IMG/VR virus record: IMGVR_UViG_3300021963_005223
Location: 17,273-81,272 of that record
DNA length: 64,000 bases
Reading direction: 5' to 3' (one strand)
Origin: a virus
A program made the translations under genes and the position numbers. A model generated the notes under the pieces. That model searched no databases, had not been told where the DNA came from, and was given only the letters and a program-made list of their open reading frames with translations. Shown piece by piece: positions 56,308-64,000 of the stretch. Every line of letters begins with the position of its first letter. Position 1 is the stretch's first letter.

Positions 56308-57048
56308 ATGGCTATTGTAACATCAAGACAAGGACTTAAAGAGTATGCACTAAGAGCACTTGGTGCACCTGTGCTTGAAATAAACGTAGACGAAGACCAA
56401 CTAGAAGATCGCATCGATGAAGCATTAGAATATTGGAAGTTATATCATTATGAAGGTATTGAACGAGTTTATCTAAAACATACTGTCACTTCAACCGATA
56501 TTACAAACAAATACATTCCTATTGCAGATGCAGTTTATGGAATCACACGTGTGATTCCTGTATCACAGACATCCTCTTCTAAAAGTCTTTTTGATGTTCA
56601 ATATCAACTTCGTTTACATGATTTATATGATCTAACTTCAACCTCAATGATTTATTACAAAACCGTAATGTCTCATATCGCTTTACTTGATATGGAACTA
56701 AATGGTCCACAGATGTTTAGATTTAATCGTTTACAAAATAGATTAAATATAGATTTAAAATGGGGTGAGGATGTAAAGGTAGGAAACATTATTGTTTGCG
56801 AAGCGTATCGTGCTTTAGATCCAACTGAATTTTCAAGAGCATGGAATGAATCTTGGTTAAAGAAATATGTTACTGCGCTATTTAAAAAGCAATGGGCAAC
56901 AAACATCAAAAAGTTTTCAGGAATTCAGCTTCCAGGTGGAGTCACTTTGGATGGCGATAAATTGTATGACGAAGCAGTAGGAGAAATTAAAGAGTTAGAA
57001 GACGAATTGCAAAATAAATCTGCTCCACTCGATTTCTTCCTAGGATAA
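56308..57048 (+). CDS. 13: gp13-like neck protein
   Basis: 246 aa. SRQGLKEYALRALGAPVLEINVDEDQLEDRIDEALEYWKLYHYEGIER, MSHIALLDMELNGPQMFRFNRLQNRLNIDL and ECEAYRAL-like 'VCEAYRALDPTEFSRAWNESWLKKYVTALFKKQWATNIKKF' are strongly conserved in gp13 of T4-like phages. It forms the connector under the portal. GAGAAAATT precedes the ATG. A perfect 20-bp palindrome is at 56539-56558. Confidence 0.93.
   Translation: MAIVTSRQGLKEYALRALGAPVLEINVDEDQLEDRIDEALEYWKLYHYEGIERVYLKHTVTSTDITNKYIPIADAVYGITRVIPVSQTSSSKSLFDVQYQLRLHDLYDLTSTSMIYYKTVMSHIALLDMELNGPQMFRFNRLQNRLNIDLKWGEDVKVGNIIVCEAYRALDPTEFSRAWNESWLKKYVTALFKKQWATNIKKFSGIQLPGGVTLDGDKLYDEAVGEIKELEDELQNKSAPLDFFLG
56539..56558. repeat. Perfect 20-bp palindrome inside gp13
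   Basis: GGAATCACACGTGTGATTCC reads identically on both strands. It has no loop, so as DNA it could be a dimeric protein-binding site; as RNA it would be poor at folding except at its ends. Confidence 0.9.
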
Positions 57049-57049
57049 C

Positions 57050-57952
57050 ATGACTACAACTAATGTTTATTTTTCTCATGGAACAAAAAATGAGCAGTAT
57101 CTTGTAGAAGATCTGATCATCGAGTCTCTGCGCATTTATGGGCAAGAGGTTTATTATATTCCAAGAACTCTAGTTTCAAAAGATAACGTATTGGGCGAAG
57201 ATCGCCTATCAGAATTTAAAAGTGCATTTCCTGTAGAAATGTATTTTGAAAACATAGACAACTTTGGTGGTCAAGGTGCGTTTATTCAGAAATTTGGTTT
57301 AATGATGGAACAGTCTGCAACCCTAGTAGTTGCGAGACGTCGCTGGGAACAATTTATTGGTCGTTATGGTGTAACCACTATTCCATCTCGTCCATGCGAG
57401 GGAGACTTAATTTATTTCCCATTATCAAAAGGATTGTTCGAAGTTAAGTTTGTTCAACACCAAGATCCATTCTATCAGCTTGGTAAACTGTATGTTTACA
57501 AATTACAAGTTGAATTGTTCCAATATAGTTCTGAACGTATTGATACTGGAGTTAAACCGATTGATGCATTTGAAACACTAAAAACATTTACAACTAACAT
57601 TACTAGAACTGAATCTGGAAGTATTGTTAAAGTAAACATAACAAATCAAGGAACTGGATATACAACAATTCCAGATGTTATTGTTACAGGTGGTGGAGGT
57701 AAAGGTGCTAAATTGTCAGCAATTGTAACTAATAATAAAGTTACTGGCGTAAATATTATTGATGCTGGAACTGGATATAATTCAGCTCCAACTTTAACAA
57801 TTTCTGGACCAACTGGAACAGGTGCCATAGCAACTGCTGTTGTTGAAGCAGATATTGATAAACCAGATTCATTCGGCGACAATAATACATTTAAAGAAGA
57901 AGCATCAGATATATTATTTTCTGAAACGAATCCATTTGGCGAGGTTCAATAA
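57050..57952 (+). CDS. 14: gp14-like neck protein with inserted Gly-rich module
   Basis: 300 aa. NVYFSHGTKNEQYLVEDLIIESLRIYGQEVYYIPRTLVSKDNVLGED, FGLMMEQSATLVVARRRWEQFI and YFPLSKGLFEVKFVQHQDPFYQLGKLYVYKLQVELFQYS are gp14 hallmarks; the end FGDNNTFKEEASDILFSETNPFGE also belongs to it. Between residues about 195 and 265 there is an insertion of two units GTGYTTIPDVIVTGGGGKGA and GTGYNSAPTLTISGPTGTGA, the same module as in gp8 and gp18. gp14 forms the neck ring with gp13. A 1-nt overlap joins gp15. Confidence 0.9.
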   Translation: MTTTNVYFSHGTKNEQYLVEDLIIESLRIYGQEVYYIPRTLVSKDNVLGEDRLSEFKSAFPVEMYFENIDNFGGQGAFIQKFGLMMEQSATLVVARRRWEQFIGRYGVTTIPSRPCEGDLIYFPLSKGLFEVKFVQHQDPFYQLGKLYVYKLQVELFQYSSERIDTGVKPIDAFETLKTFTTNITRTESGSIVKVNITNQGTGYTTIPDVIVTGGGGKGAKLSAIVTNNKVTGVNIIDAGTGYNSAPTLTISGPTGTGAIATAVVEADIDKPDSFGDNNTFKEEASDILFSETNPFGEVQ

Positions 57953-58698
57953 TGTTAAGTGGAAGTGTATATTATCACGGAATTATTCGCAAAAGTATTG
58001 TAGCTTTTGGACGTTTGTTTAGCGACATTTATATCGATCGTAAACAAGGTGATTCTGTTACTGGAACAACTGTTCAAAGATTACAGGTTCCTCTGGCGTA
58101 TGCTCCAAAGGAAAAATGGTTAGTTCGTATAGAACAAGATCCAGAATTATCAAACAATACATATACTACATTACCACGTATGTCTTTCGAGATTACTGGG
58201 TATACTTATGATTCGGTTAGAAAAATTAACCGTATGCAAAAAATTACATGTGGTTCAGGTTTGGAATCGATGAGTTATGTTTATACTCCTGTGCCATATA
58301 ATATAGATATATCATTGTATGTGTTGACGAAAACCCAAGAAGATGGTTTACAAATTATTGAGCAGATTCTTCCAACATTTACACCTGAATATACGCTAGC
58401 AGTTAAAACTGTTCAGGATATGAATATTGTTTTAGATGTTCCTATCATTTTAAATAGCGTTTCTGTTCAAGATGATTATGATGGAGATTTTCAGACTCGT
58501 CGTTTTGTAACACATACTTTAAACTTTACATTAAAGACTAGCCTTTTTGGTCCTGTTTCTGGTCAAGGAGTTATTACTCAAGTTAATGCCAATGTTGGGC
58601 AAAATGAAGACTTCAGTAATCCGAACAGAGTCTACGTTGCAGAAGGAGATTCAGCGACTGCAACAGTTAGCCAGGAAAATTGGGAAGATAATTTCTAA
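57952..58698 (+). CDS. 15: gp15-like tail sheath stabiliser / terminator
   Basis: 248 aa. SGSVYYHGIIRKSIVAFGRLFSDIYIDRKQGDSVTGTTVQRLQVPLAYAPKEKWLVRIEQDPE and QRMQKIT... VYTPVPYNIDISLYVLTKTQEDGLQIIEQILPTFTPEYTLAV fit gp15 of T4-like phages. It caps the tail and binds the neck. It is followed after two bases by gp17; gp16 is not here, being on the minus strand at 15783-16208. Confidence 0.92.
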   Translation: MLSGSVYYHGIIRKSIVAFGRLFSDIYIDRKQGDSVTGTTVQRLQVPLAYAPKEKWLVRIEQDPELSNNTYTTLPRMSFEITGYTYDSVRKINRMQKITCGSGLESMSYVYTPVPYNIDISLYVLTKTQEDGLQIIEQILPTFTPEYTLAVKTVQDMNIVLDVPIILNSVSVQDDYDGDFQTRRFVTHTLNFTLKTSLFGPVSGQGVITQVNANVGQNEDFSNPNRVYVAEGDSATATVSQENWEDNF

Positions 58699-58700
58699 AA

Positions 58701-60281
58701 ATGGTTAAAATATATAATGCTAATGCGAACTTAAAAGCTGCTGGAGTAACAGTTCAATTCACTCCAGAGAATGTTCAAGAGTATTTAAAGTGTCGTGATG
58801 ATCCAATTTATTTTATAGAGAACTACTGTCAGATTGTTTCTCTTGATAAGGGTTTAATTCCCTTTAAATTATACGATTGTCAAAAAGAAAAAGTTAAAGT
58901 TATTCATGAGAATCGCAGAGTGATTCTTATGGAAGGAAGACAGCAGGGTAAAACAACTACTTCCGCTGCATATATTTTGTGGTATACATTATTTCAAGAT
59001 AACAAGACAGTTGCTATTCTTGCAAACAAAGCAACTGCTGCTCGAGAAGTTTTATCTCGTTATCAGTTAATGTATGAAGGATTACCACTCTGGTTGCAAC
59101 AAGGTGTTACCACTTGGAATAAGGGTGACATTGAATTAGAAAATGGTAGTAAAGTATTTACTGCTGCAACATCTGCTTCTGGTATTCGTGGTAAATCTGT
59201 TAACTTACTGTACGTTGACGAAACTGCGATTATTCCAAATACAGTTGCCGAAGAATTCTTTACATCAGTTTACCCAACTATTTCTGCTGGTGAAACTACC
59301 AAGATTCTTTTAAGTTCTACACCACTCGGTTACAATCATTTCTGGAAGTTCTGGAATGATGCTGAGAAAGGTAGAAACGGATTTGTTCCATTATTCATTC
59401 CTTACTGGAAAATTCCAGGACGTGATGATAAATGGGCAGCTGAGCAAAAAGCCATGCTCGGCGAGTTAAAATATAACCAAGAAGTTTTATGTAAGTTCTT
59501 AGGTTCTAGTTTAACTTTAGTCAATGCTGATGTGATTGCAAAGATGTCTGTTGCAGTTCCTATATTCAGCAAAGATGGTTTAGATCTATATGAAAATCCG
59601 CAAGAAGGACATACTTATGTGTTGGTAGCGGATACAGCGAAAGGTGTTGGTGGAGATTATTCTGCTTTCACTATTGTCGATATCACGGAAGTTCCTTATA
59701 GACTTATCGGTAAATATCGAAGAAATGATATTAGTCCATTGATGTATCCTAGTGTAATTTATCACGTGGCTACTCAATTTAATCAAGCATTCGTTTTAGT
59801 TGAAATTAACTCTAGCGAACAGGTTCCATACATTTTACATCATGAATTAGAATATGAAAATTTAGTCTTTGTGAATAGAAGCACAGGGTTCCAAACTGTT
59901 ACTGGTGGCTTTGGTGGCGGACAGACTCAATTAGGCGTAAATACAGATAAAAAGGTTAAAAGAACTGGTTGTCATAATTTCAAAGCGTTATTAGAGGAAA
60001 ATAAGTTAATTATCGAAGACGCAGATATTATATCAGAAATTTCAACTTTTATTGAAAAACGCAATTCTTATGAAGCAGATGAGGGGTATCATGATGATAT
60101 GGTTATGTCTTTGGTTCTGTTTTCTTGGCTAACTTCTACGAGTTATTTTAAAGACCTAAATAATGTAAACCTAAGACAAATTATGTATGAGAAAAAGATT
60201 AAAGCGATGGAAGAAGAACTTACCCCATTTGGCTTTTATGATAATGGGGATACAAGAGAGAAACCACTATTAAACTTTTGA
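58701..60281 (+). CDS. 17: gp17-like terminase large subunit
   Basis: 526 aa (T4 610). Walker A at about 77-87 (LMEGRQQGKTTTS), Walker B at about 168-175 (LLYVDETA), and the coupling motif LLSSTP. The nuclease domain begins near residue 285: VLVADTAKGVGGDYSAF (first Asp), VLVEINSSEQVPYIL (second acidic residue) and DEGYHDDMVMSLVLFSW (third Asp). The enzyme pumps and cuts concatemeric DNA into proheads. Shorter than T4 by its N- and C-terminal tails. No ribosome site stands out: TTCTAAAA precedes the ATG, so coupling with gp15 is likely. Confidence 0.95.
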   Translation: MVKIYNANANLKAAGVTVQFTPENVQEYLKCRDDPIYFIENYCQIVSLDKGLIPFKLYDCQKEKVKVIHENRRVILMEGRQQGKTTTSAAYILWYTLFQDNKTVAILANKATAAREVLSRYQLMYEGLPLWLQQGVTTWNKGDIELENGSKVFTAATSASGIRGKSVNLLYVDETAIIPNTVAEEFFTSVYPTISAGETTKILLSSTPLGYNHFWKFWNDAEKGRNGFVPLFIPYWKIPGRDDKWAAEQKAMLGELKYNQEVLCKFLGSSLTLVNADVIAKMSVAVPIFSKDGLDLYENPQEGHTYVLVADTAKGVGGDYSAFTIVDITEVPYRLIGKYRRNDISPLMYPSVIYHVATQFNQAFVLVEINSSEQVPYILHHELEYENLVFVNRSTGFQTVTGGFGGGQTQLGVNTDKKVKRTGCHNFKALLEENKLIIEDADIISEISTFIEKRNSYEADEGYHDDMVMSLVLFSWLTSTSYFKDLNNVNLRQIMYEKKIKAMEEELTPFGFYDNGDTREKPLLNF

Positions 60282-60293
60282 AATTGCGGTTTC

Positions 60294-60301
60294 AATAAAT
60301 A
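60294..60301 (+). promoter_or_regulatory. Late-type promoter box before gp18
   Basis: AATAAATA with a further AAATT, in the 82-bp gap between gp17 and gp18. A leader of about 55 nt and AAGGAG before the sheath ATG fit high expression. A short hairpin GAAA/TTTC just before it is too weak to call a terminator. Confidence 0.65.
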
Positions 60302-60363
60302 AATTAGTGCTTTCAAGTGCTCCTCGAAGCAAAACAGAATAACATGTAATAAGGAGAATTACA

Positions 60364-62529
60364 ATGCCTTTTCAATTAAGTCCTGGCGTTGCAGTTGTAG
60401 AAAAAGACTTTACCTCTATTGTTCCAGCAGTTTCGACTTCTGCTGGTGCTTTTGCTGGAGTGTTCCAGTGGGGTCCAGTTTTACAACCTGTAACCATTTC
60501 TTCTGAAACCGAACTTGTTCGTCGTTTCGGAAAACCAAACGTAGATAGCTCTGCATCATTTTTTACAGCAGCAAACTTCTTATCTTACACTAATAACCTT
60601 TTGGTTGTTCGTGCAGATACAATCACTCATCGCAATGCTGTAGCTAACCCATCTGGTCTAGTTACTGCAATTCCTGTAACAGCTGCTGGTACTGGTTATA
60701 CTGCTGTACCTACTGTTACTATCGGTGCACCACAAGTTGCTGATGGTTTTCAAGCTACTGCAGTAGCTGTTTTAGCTGGTAGAAATGTTACTGCTGCGAC
60801 TGTTTCTGCTGGTGGTGCTGGTTATACTGGAACACCTACCGTTACGTTTACAGCACCAACAACTGTTGGTGGAACAGCAGCAACTGGAACAGTAGTTGTT
60901 TCTGGTGGAGTTGTCACTGGAATTACAGTTACCAATGGTGGTTCAGGATATACTACTGCACCAACAGCAATTATTAGTGGTACTGGTACTGGTGCAACAG
61001 TTGGAACAATTACATTGTCCACAACAACAATTGCAAGTATAACGATTACTAACAGTGGATCAGGATATACTACTGCACCTACAGTAACTATCACTGGTGG
61101 TGGTGGCTCTGGCGCAACTGCCAATTCAGTTGTTACAATTGGTGGCGTTAAAATTAATAACGAAGACGATTACTTAGTGACTTACGCTAATGGCGCAGGA
61201 ACATTCGGTGAATTCGCTGCAAAGTATCCAGGAACTTTGGGTAACTCTCTACTAGTTTCTCTTGCAGATTCTTCAAGTTTTGCTACTTGGACATATAAAG
61301 CTGAATTTGATACTGCTCCAGGTACTTCTGATGCAGCAGCTTCAGTTGGTGGTTCAAACGATGAACTTCATGTAATCGTTATCGATGAAGATGGTTTATG
61401 GACTGGTGTTCCAGGAACTATTTTAGAAAAATTTGCTTATGTGTCAAAAGCAGGAGACGCTAAGAAATTTGATGGAACCAATAACTATTATAAAGACGTA
61501 ATCAATTCTCGCTCACAGTATGTCTGGTGGATGGATCATCCAACTGGTTCAACTAACTGGGGCAACACTGTAGCAGGAACTACATTTGCTAATGCAGCAG
61601 CTGTATCTCGTTCTCTTGCTGGTGCTGTTGATAACTTAATTCCAACAGATGGTCAACGTATTGCAGCATGGAATCTTTTCTCTGATGATGCTACTTATGA
61701 CATTTCATTAATCCCAGCTGGTAAAGCATCTACAACTGTTGCTAATGCTATTATTGCTATTGCAGAATCTAGAAAAGATTGCGTAGTATTCATCTCTCCA
61801 CAAGATAATAATGGCGACATTATCAGCACATCAAACAGTGGTGATCAAGCTGTACAAAAAATTATTACTTACCGCAATGCATTAACTAGTACTTCTTACG
61901 CAGTTCTTGACTCTGGATACAAATATCAGTATGATCGTTATAACGATAAGTATCGTTATATTCCATTAAATGGTGACGTTGCTGGTCTATGCGCTCGCAC
62001 TGATTACACAAATGATGCATGGTTCTCTCCAGGTGGTTTGAATCGTGGTCAAATCAAGAACGTAGTTAAGTTAGCAGTTTCTCTTGATAAAACAGATCGT
62101 GACAATTTATACAAGAATGGTATTAACCCTGTTGTTACATTCCCAGGAGATGGTACTGTTCTATTCGGCGATAAGACTCTATTGGCTAAACCATCTGCAT
62201 TCGATCGCATCAACGTGCGTCGTTTGTTTATCGTTCTTGAGAAAGCAATTGCAACTGCTGCTAAGTATCAGTTGTTTGAATTCAACGATGGATTTACTCG
62301 TGCTCAATTTAAGAACTTAGTTGAGCCATTCCTACGTGATGTTCAAGGTCGTCGTGGTATTACTGACTTCGTTGTTAAGTGTGACGACTCTAACAATACT
62401 GGCGAAGTTATTGACCGTAACGAATTCGTTGCTGATATCTTTATTAAGCCAGCACGTTCAATTAACTTTATTACTCTTAACTTCGTTGCTGCTCGCTCTG
62501 GAATTAATTTCAGCGAGATCGGTGGCTAA
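60364..62529 (+). CDS. 18: gp18-like tail sheath with inserted Gly-rich modules
   Basis: 721 aa (T4 659). [57 protein letters not shown] and the C-terminal [52 protein letters not shown] are core sheath features. Residues about 100-270 hold an insertion of four to five units with G-x-GYT-x-x-PTVTI-x-GGGG-x-GATA ([70 protein letters not shown]). They sit at a position corresponding to the exposed domain, probably facing outward. Sheath contraction function unaffected. Start has AAGGAGAATTACA. Confidence 0.93.
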   Translation: MPFQLSPGVAVVEKDFTSIVPAVSTSAGAFAGVFQWGPVLQPVTISSETELVRRFGKPNVDSSASFFTAANFLSYTNNLLVVRADTITHRNAVANPSGLVTAIPVTAAGTGYTAVPTVTIGAPQVADGFQATAVAVLAGRNVTAATVSAGGAGYTGTPTVTFTAPTTVGGTAATGTVVVSGGVVTGITVTNGGSGYTTAPTAIISGTGTGATVGTITLSTTTIASITITNSGSGYTTAPTVTITGGGGSGATANSVVTIGGVKINNEDDYLVTYANGAGTFGEFAAKYPGTLGNSLLVSLADSSSFATWTYKAEFDTAPGTSDAAASVGGSNDELHVIVIDEDGLWTGVPGTILEKFAYVSKAGDAKKFDGTNNYYKDVINSRSQYVWWMDHPTGSTNWGNTVAGTTFANAAAVSRSLAGAVDNLIPTDGQRIAAWNLFSDDATYDISLIPAGKASTTVANAIIAIAESRKDCVVFISPQDNNGDIISTSNSGDQAVQKIITYRNALTSTSYAVLDSGYKYQYDRYNDKYRYIPLNGDVAGLCARTDYTNDAWFSPGGLNRGQIKNVVKLAVSLDKTDRDNLYKNGINPVVTFPGDGTVLFGDKTLLAKPSAFDRINVRRLFIVLEKAIATAAKYQLFEFNDGFTRAQFKNLVEPFLRDVQGRRGITDFVVKCDDSNNTGEVIDRNEFVADIFIKPARSINFITLNFVAARSGINFSEIGG

Positions 62530-62535
62530 TTAGAG

Positions 62536-62543
62536 AATAAATA
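62536..62543 (+). promoter_or_regulatory. Late-type promoter box before gp19
   Basis: AATAAATA in the 37-bp gap between gp18 and gp19, 23 bases before the start ATG 62567, with AAAGGAGATTTAA as ribosome site. Confidence 0.65.
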
Positions 62544-62566
62544 AAGAAAGAACAAAGGAGATTTAA

Positions 62567-63160
62567 ATGGCAAATATTAGCGACTTCAAAGCGCAAATGA
62601 TTGGTGGCGGTGCTCGCCCTAATCAATTCCGTGTTGAATTGGTCTTCCCAACTTACGTACCACTAGGTGTCGTAGCTGGTCAACGTGCTCAGTTCTTATG
62701 TAAGTCTGCTCAGTTACCAGCGTCCACTATCGAGAACATTCAAGTTCTTTATAAAGGTCGCCAAGTAAACTTTGCAGGTGAACGTAATTTCGCACCTTGG
62801 ACTGTATCGATTTACAATGATACTACTTTCAATATCCGTAATGCTATGGAACAATGGCAATCTGGTATTCAAAGTTACAGTTCAACTGATGGTAGAACAA
62901 ACCCACGTGACTATCAAGTAGATTTACAAGTTCATCAATTAGATCGTTCTGGCGCAATCATCAAGAGCTATAAGTTCGTTGATGCATTCCCAACAGTTAT
63001 TGGTCCAATCGCATTAGATTTTGACCAACAAAATCAGATCGAACAATTTGATGTTGAGTTCCAATTCAATTACTTTACTTCTAATGCAACTGAGGGTGGT
63101 GGAATCAATCTTAATGTTTCCGTTGATACACCAATCGGTAGTTTCCCACTACCAATTTAA
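62567..63160 (+). CDS. 19: gp19-like tail tube protein
   Basis: 197 aa (T4 163). ANISDFKAQMIGGGARPNQFRVELVFPTYV, FLCKSAQLPASTIENIQVLYKGRQVNFAGERNFAPWTVSIYNDTTFNIRNAMEQWQSGI and DAFPTVIGPIALDFDQQNQIEQFDVEFQFNYF are the standard gp19 pattern. It polymerises inside the sheath around the tape measure. Slightly longer C-terminus than T4. Strong ribosome site and own late box. Confidence 0.94.
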   Translation: MANISDFKAQMIGGGARPNQFRVELVFPTYVPLGVVAGQRAQFLCKSAQLPASTIENIQVLYKGRQVNFAGERNFAPWTVSIYNDTTFNIRNAMEQWQSGIQSYSSTDGRTNPRDYQVDLQVHQLDRSGAIIKSYKFVDAFPTVIGPIALDFDQQNQIEQFDVEFQFNYFTSNATEGGGINLNVSVDTPIGSFPLPI

Positions 63161-63183
63161 CTTTATAATTAGGGTTTTTAATT

Positions 63184-64000
63184 ATGCAAATTTTTGGATT
63201 TGAGATAAAACGCAAGCAGCCAGCAAACGAGATCGGAGCTGTAGTTACTCCGATCTCTGACGATGGTTCTACAGTCGTATCTACTTCAGCCACTTCCTAT
63301 TATGGAATGGTTATGGATATGGATACGATCGTTAAAAATGAAAACGATCTTATTCGTCGCTACAGAGAAACTTCTCTATATGCTGATTGTGATGCTGCGA
63401 TTGAAGATATTGTAAACGAAGCGATTATCGCTGAACCTGATGATCAAGCTGTAAAAATTAACTTAGATAAAGTTAAATTATCTGAGTCAATTAAAGGTAA
63501 AGTTAGAACAGAGTTTGACGAAGTTCTTCGTTTATTAAACTTTGATGACAAGGGTCATGATATTTTCCGTCAGTGGTATATTGATGGAAGAGTTTATTAT
63601 AATATCTTATTAGATCCAAAACAACCTAAGTTAGGTATTCAAGAATTGCGTTATGTGGATCCTCGTAAGATTCGCAAGATTAAAAAAGTTGAAAAGAAGA
63701 GAACTCCGCAAGGAATTGATGTTGTAGTTAAGAATGAAGAGTTTTACCTGTACAATGATAAAGGTATTCAAGAGAATACTACACAGGGAATTAAACTCTC
63801 ACTAGATTCAATTATCTACACTTCTTCAGGAATGGTAGATCAAAATACTGGTATGATGATGTCTTATTTGCACAAAGCAATTAAGCCAACGAACCAGTTA
63901 AAGATGATTGAAGATGCGGTAGTTATTTACCGTATATCACGTGCTCCAGAAAGACGTGTGTTTTACGTAGACGTTGGTAACTTACCAAAGTTAAAAGCTG
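63184..64000 (+). CDS. 20: gp20-like portal protein, N-terminal part (3' truncated by window)
   Basis: ATG 63184 is the likely start, after TTTATAATTAGGGTTTTTAATT; the frame is open to the window end (272 codons). RYRETSLYADCDAAIEDIVNEAIIAEPDD, KIRTEFDEVL-like 'KVRTEFDEVLRLLNFDDKGHDIFRQWYIDGRVYYN', ELRYVDPRKIRKIKKV and AVVIYRISRAPERRVFYVDVGNLPKLKA are classic gp20 blocks, the latter used as a marine-phage marker. The portal initiates head assembly and is the packaging channel. The C-terminal half lies outside the window. Confidence 0.95.
   Translation, partial: MQIFGFEIKRKQPANEIGAVVTPISDDGSTVVSTSATSYYGMVMDMDTIVKNENDLIRRYRETSLYADCDAAIEDIVNEAIIAEPDDQAVKINLDKVKLSESIKGKVRTEFDEVLRLLNFDDKGHDIFRQWYIDGRVYYNILLDPKQPKLGIQELRYVDPRKIRKIKKVEKKRTPQGIDVVVKNEEFYLYNDKGIQENTTQGIKLSLDSIIYTSSGMVDQNTGMMMSYLHKAIKPTNQLKMIEDAVVIYRISRAPERRVFYVDVGNLPKLKA

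Overview
The window is one contiguous piece of a T4-like (Tevenvirinae-related, 'marine T4-like' type) myophage genome. It is AT-rich, densely packed, and most genes overlap or abut. The evidence is the recognisable T4 set: gp33, gp59, gp32, gp29-like tape measure, gp51-like, gp26, gp16, gp54, gp4, gp48, gp53, gp27, gp5, PAAR, gp25, gp6, gp8, gp13, gp14, gp15, gp17, gp18, gp19 and gp20. Gene style resembles cyanophages and pelagiphages, but there are no photosynthesis genes. A permuted two-piece tmRNA with the tag ANDAQFALAA, an LpxH-like phosphoesterase and peptidoglycan hydrolases suggest a Gram-negative, possibly betaproteobacterial, host. The host assignment is inference.

Layout. (1) 1-13040, plus strand: small early/middle genes, nucleotide metabolism (MazG-like, HAD nucleotidase), PhoH, GH19 endolysin, LpxH-like phosphoesterase, a family 2 glycosyltransferase, a PD-(D/E)XK exonuclease, the tmRNA gene, a secreted Lys-rich peptide, a SleB-like hydrolase, ClpP, and the gp33-gp59-gp32 replication/late-transcription block. 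Three good sigma70-type promoters lie here. (2) 13058-17976, minus strand: tape measure, gp51-like and gp26 (joined in the -1 frame at a T-run slippery site), gp16, gp54, a conserved unknown, and gp4. (3) 18025-38188, plus strand: baseplate hub, spike and wedge. gp5 carries both a GH19 and an M15 peptidase domain. (4) 38205-45291: an S74 fibre followed by an unusual accessory island: a protein with 19 cysteines (11 of them at every second residue to the C-terminus), an unknown 309-aa protein, a radical-SAM/SPASM enzyme, a TRAP-type (DctP) solute-binding protein without a signal peptide, a PP-loop asparagine-synthase-like protein, and a divergent protein that may be a degraded 2OG oxygenase. 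(5) 45408-56298: five fibre-region genes built from shuffled modules, ending in a GPT-collagen/S74 fibre and a 2OG-Fe(II) oxygenase. (6) 56308-64000: neck, sheath stabiliser, large terminase, sheath, tube and the start of the portal.

Regulation. Boxes of the T4 late type (TATAAATA, AATAAATA, CTAAATA) precede many structural genes on both strands, in keeping with gp33 in the window. In several places the box, or a sigma70 -10, sits so that transcription would start at the A of the start codon, predicting leaderless mRNAs.

Best candidates for something new: the cysteine-rich/radical-SAM/DctP/PP-loop island; the phage permuted tmRNA next to a phage ClpP; the gp26-gp51 -1 frameshift; and a GxGYxxxPxV glycine-rich module inserted in three different virion proteins.
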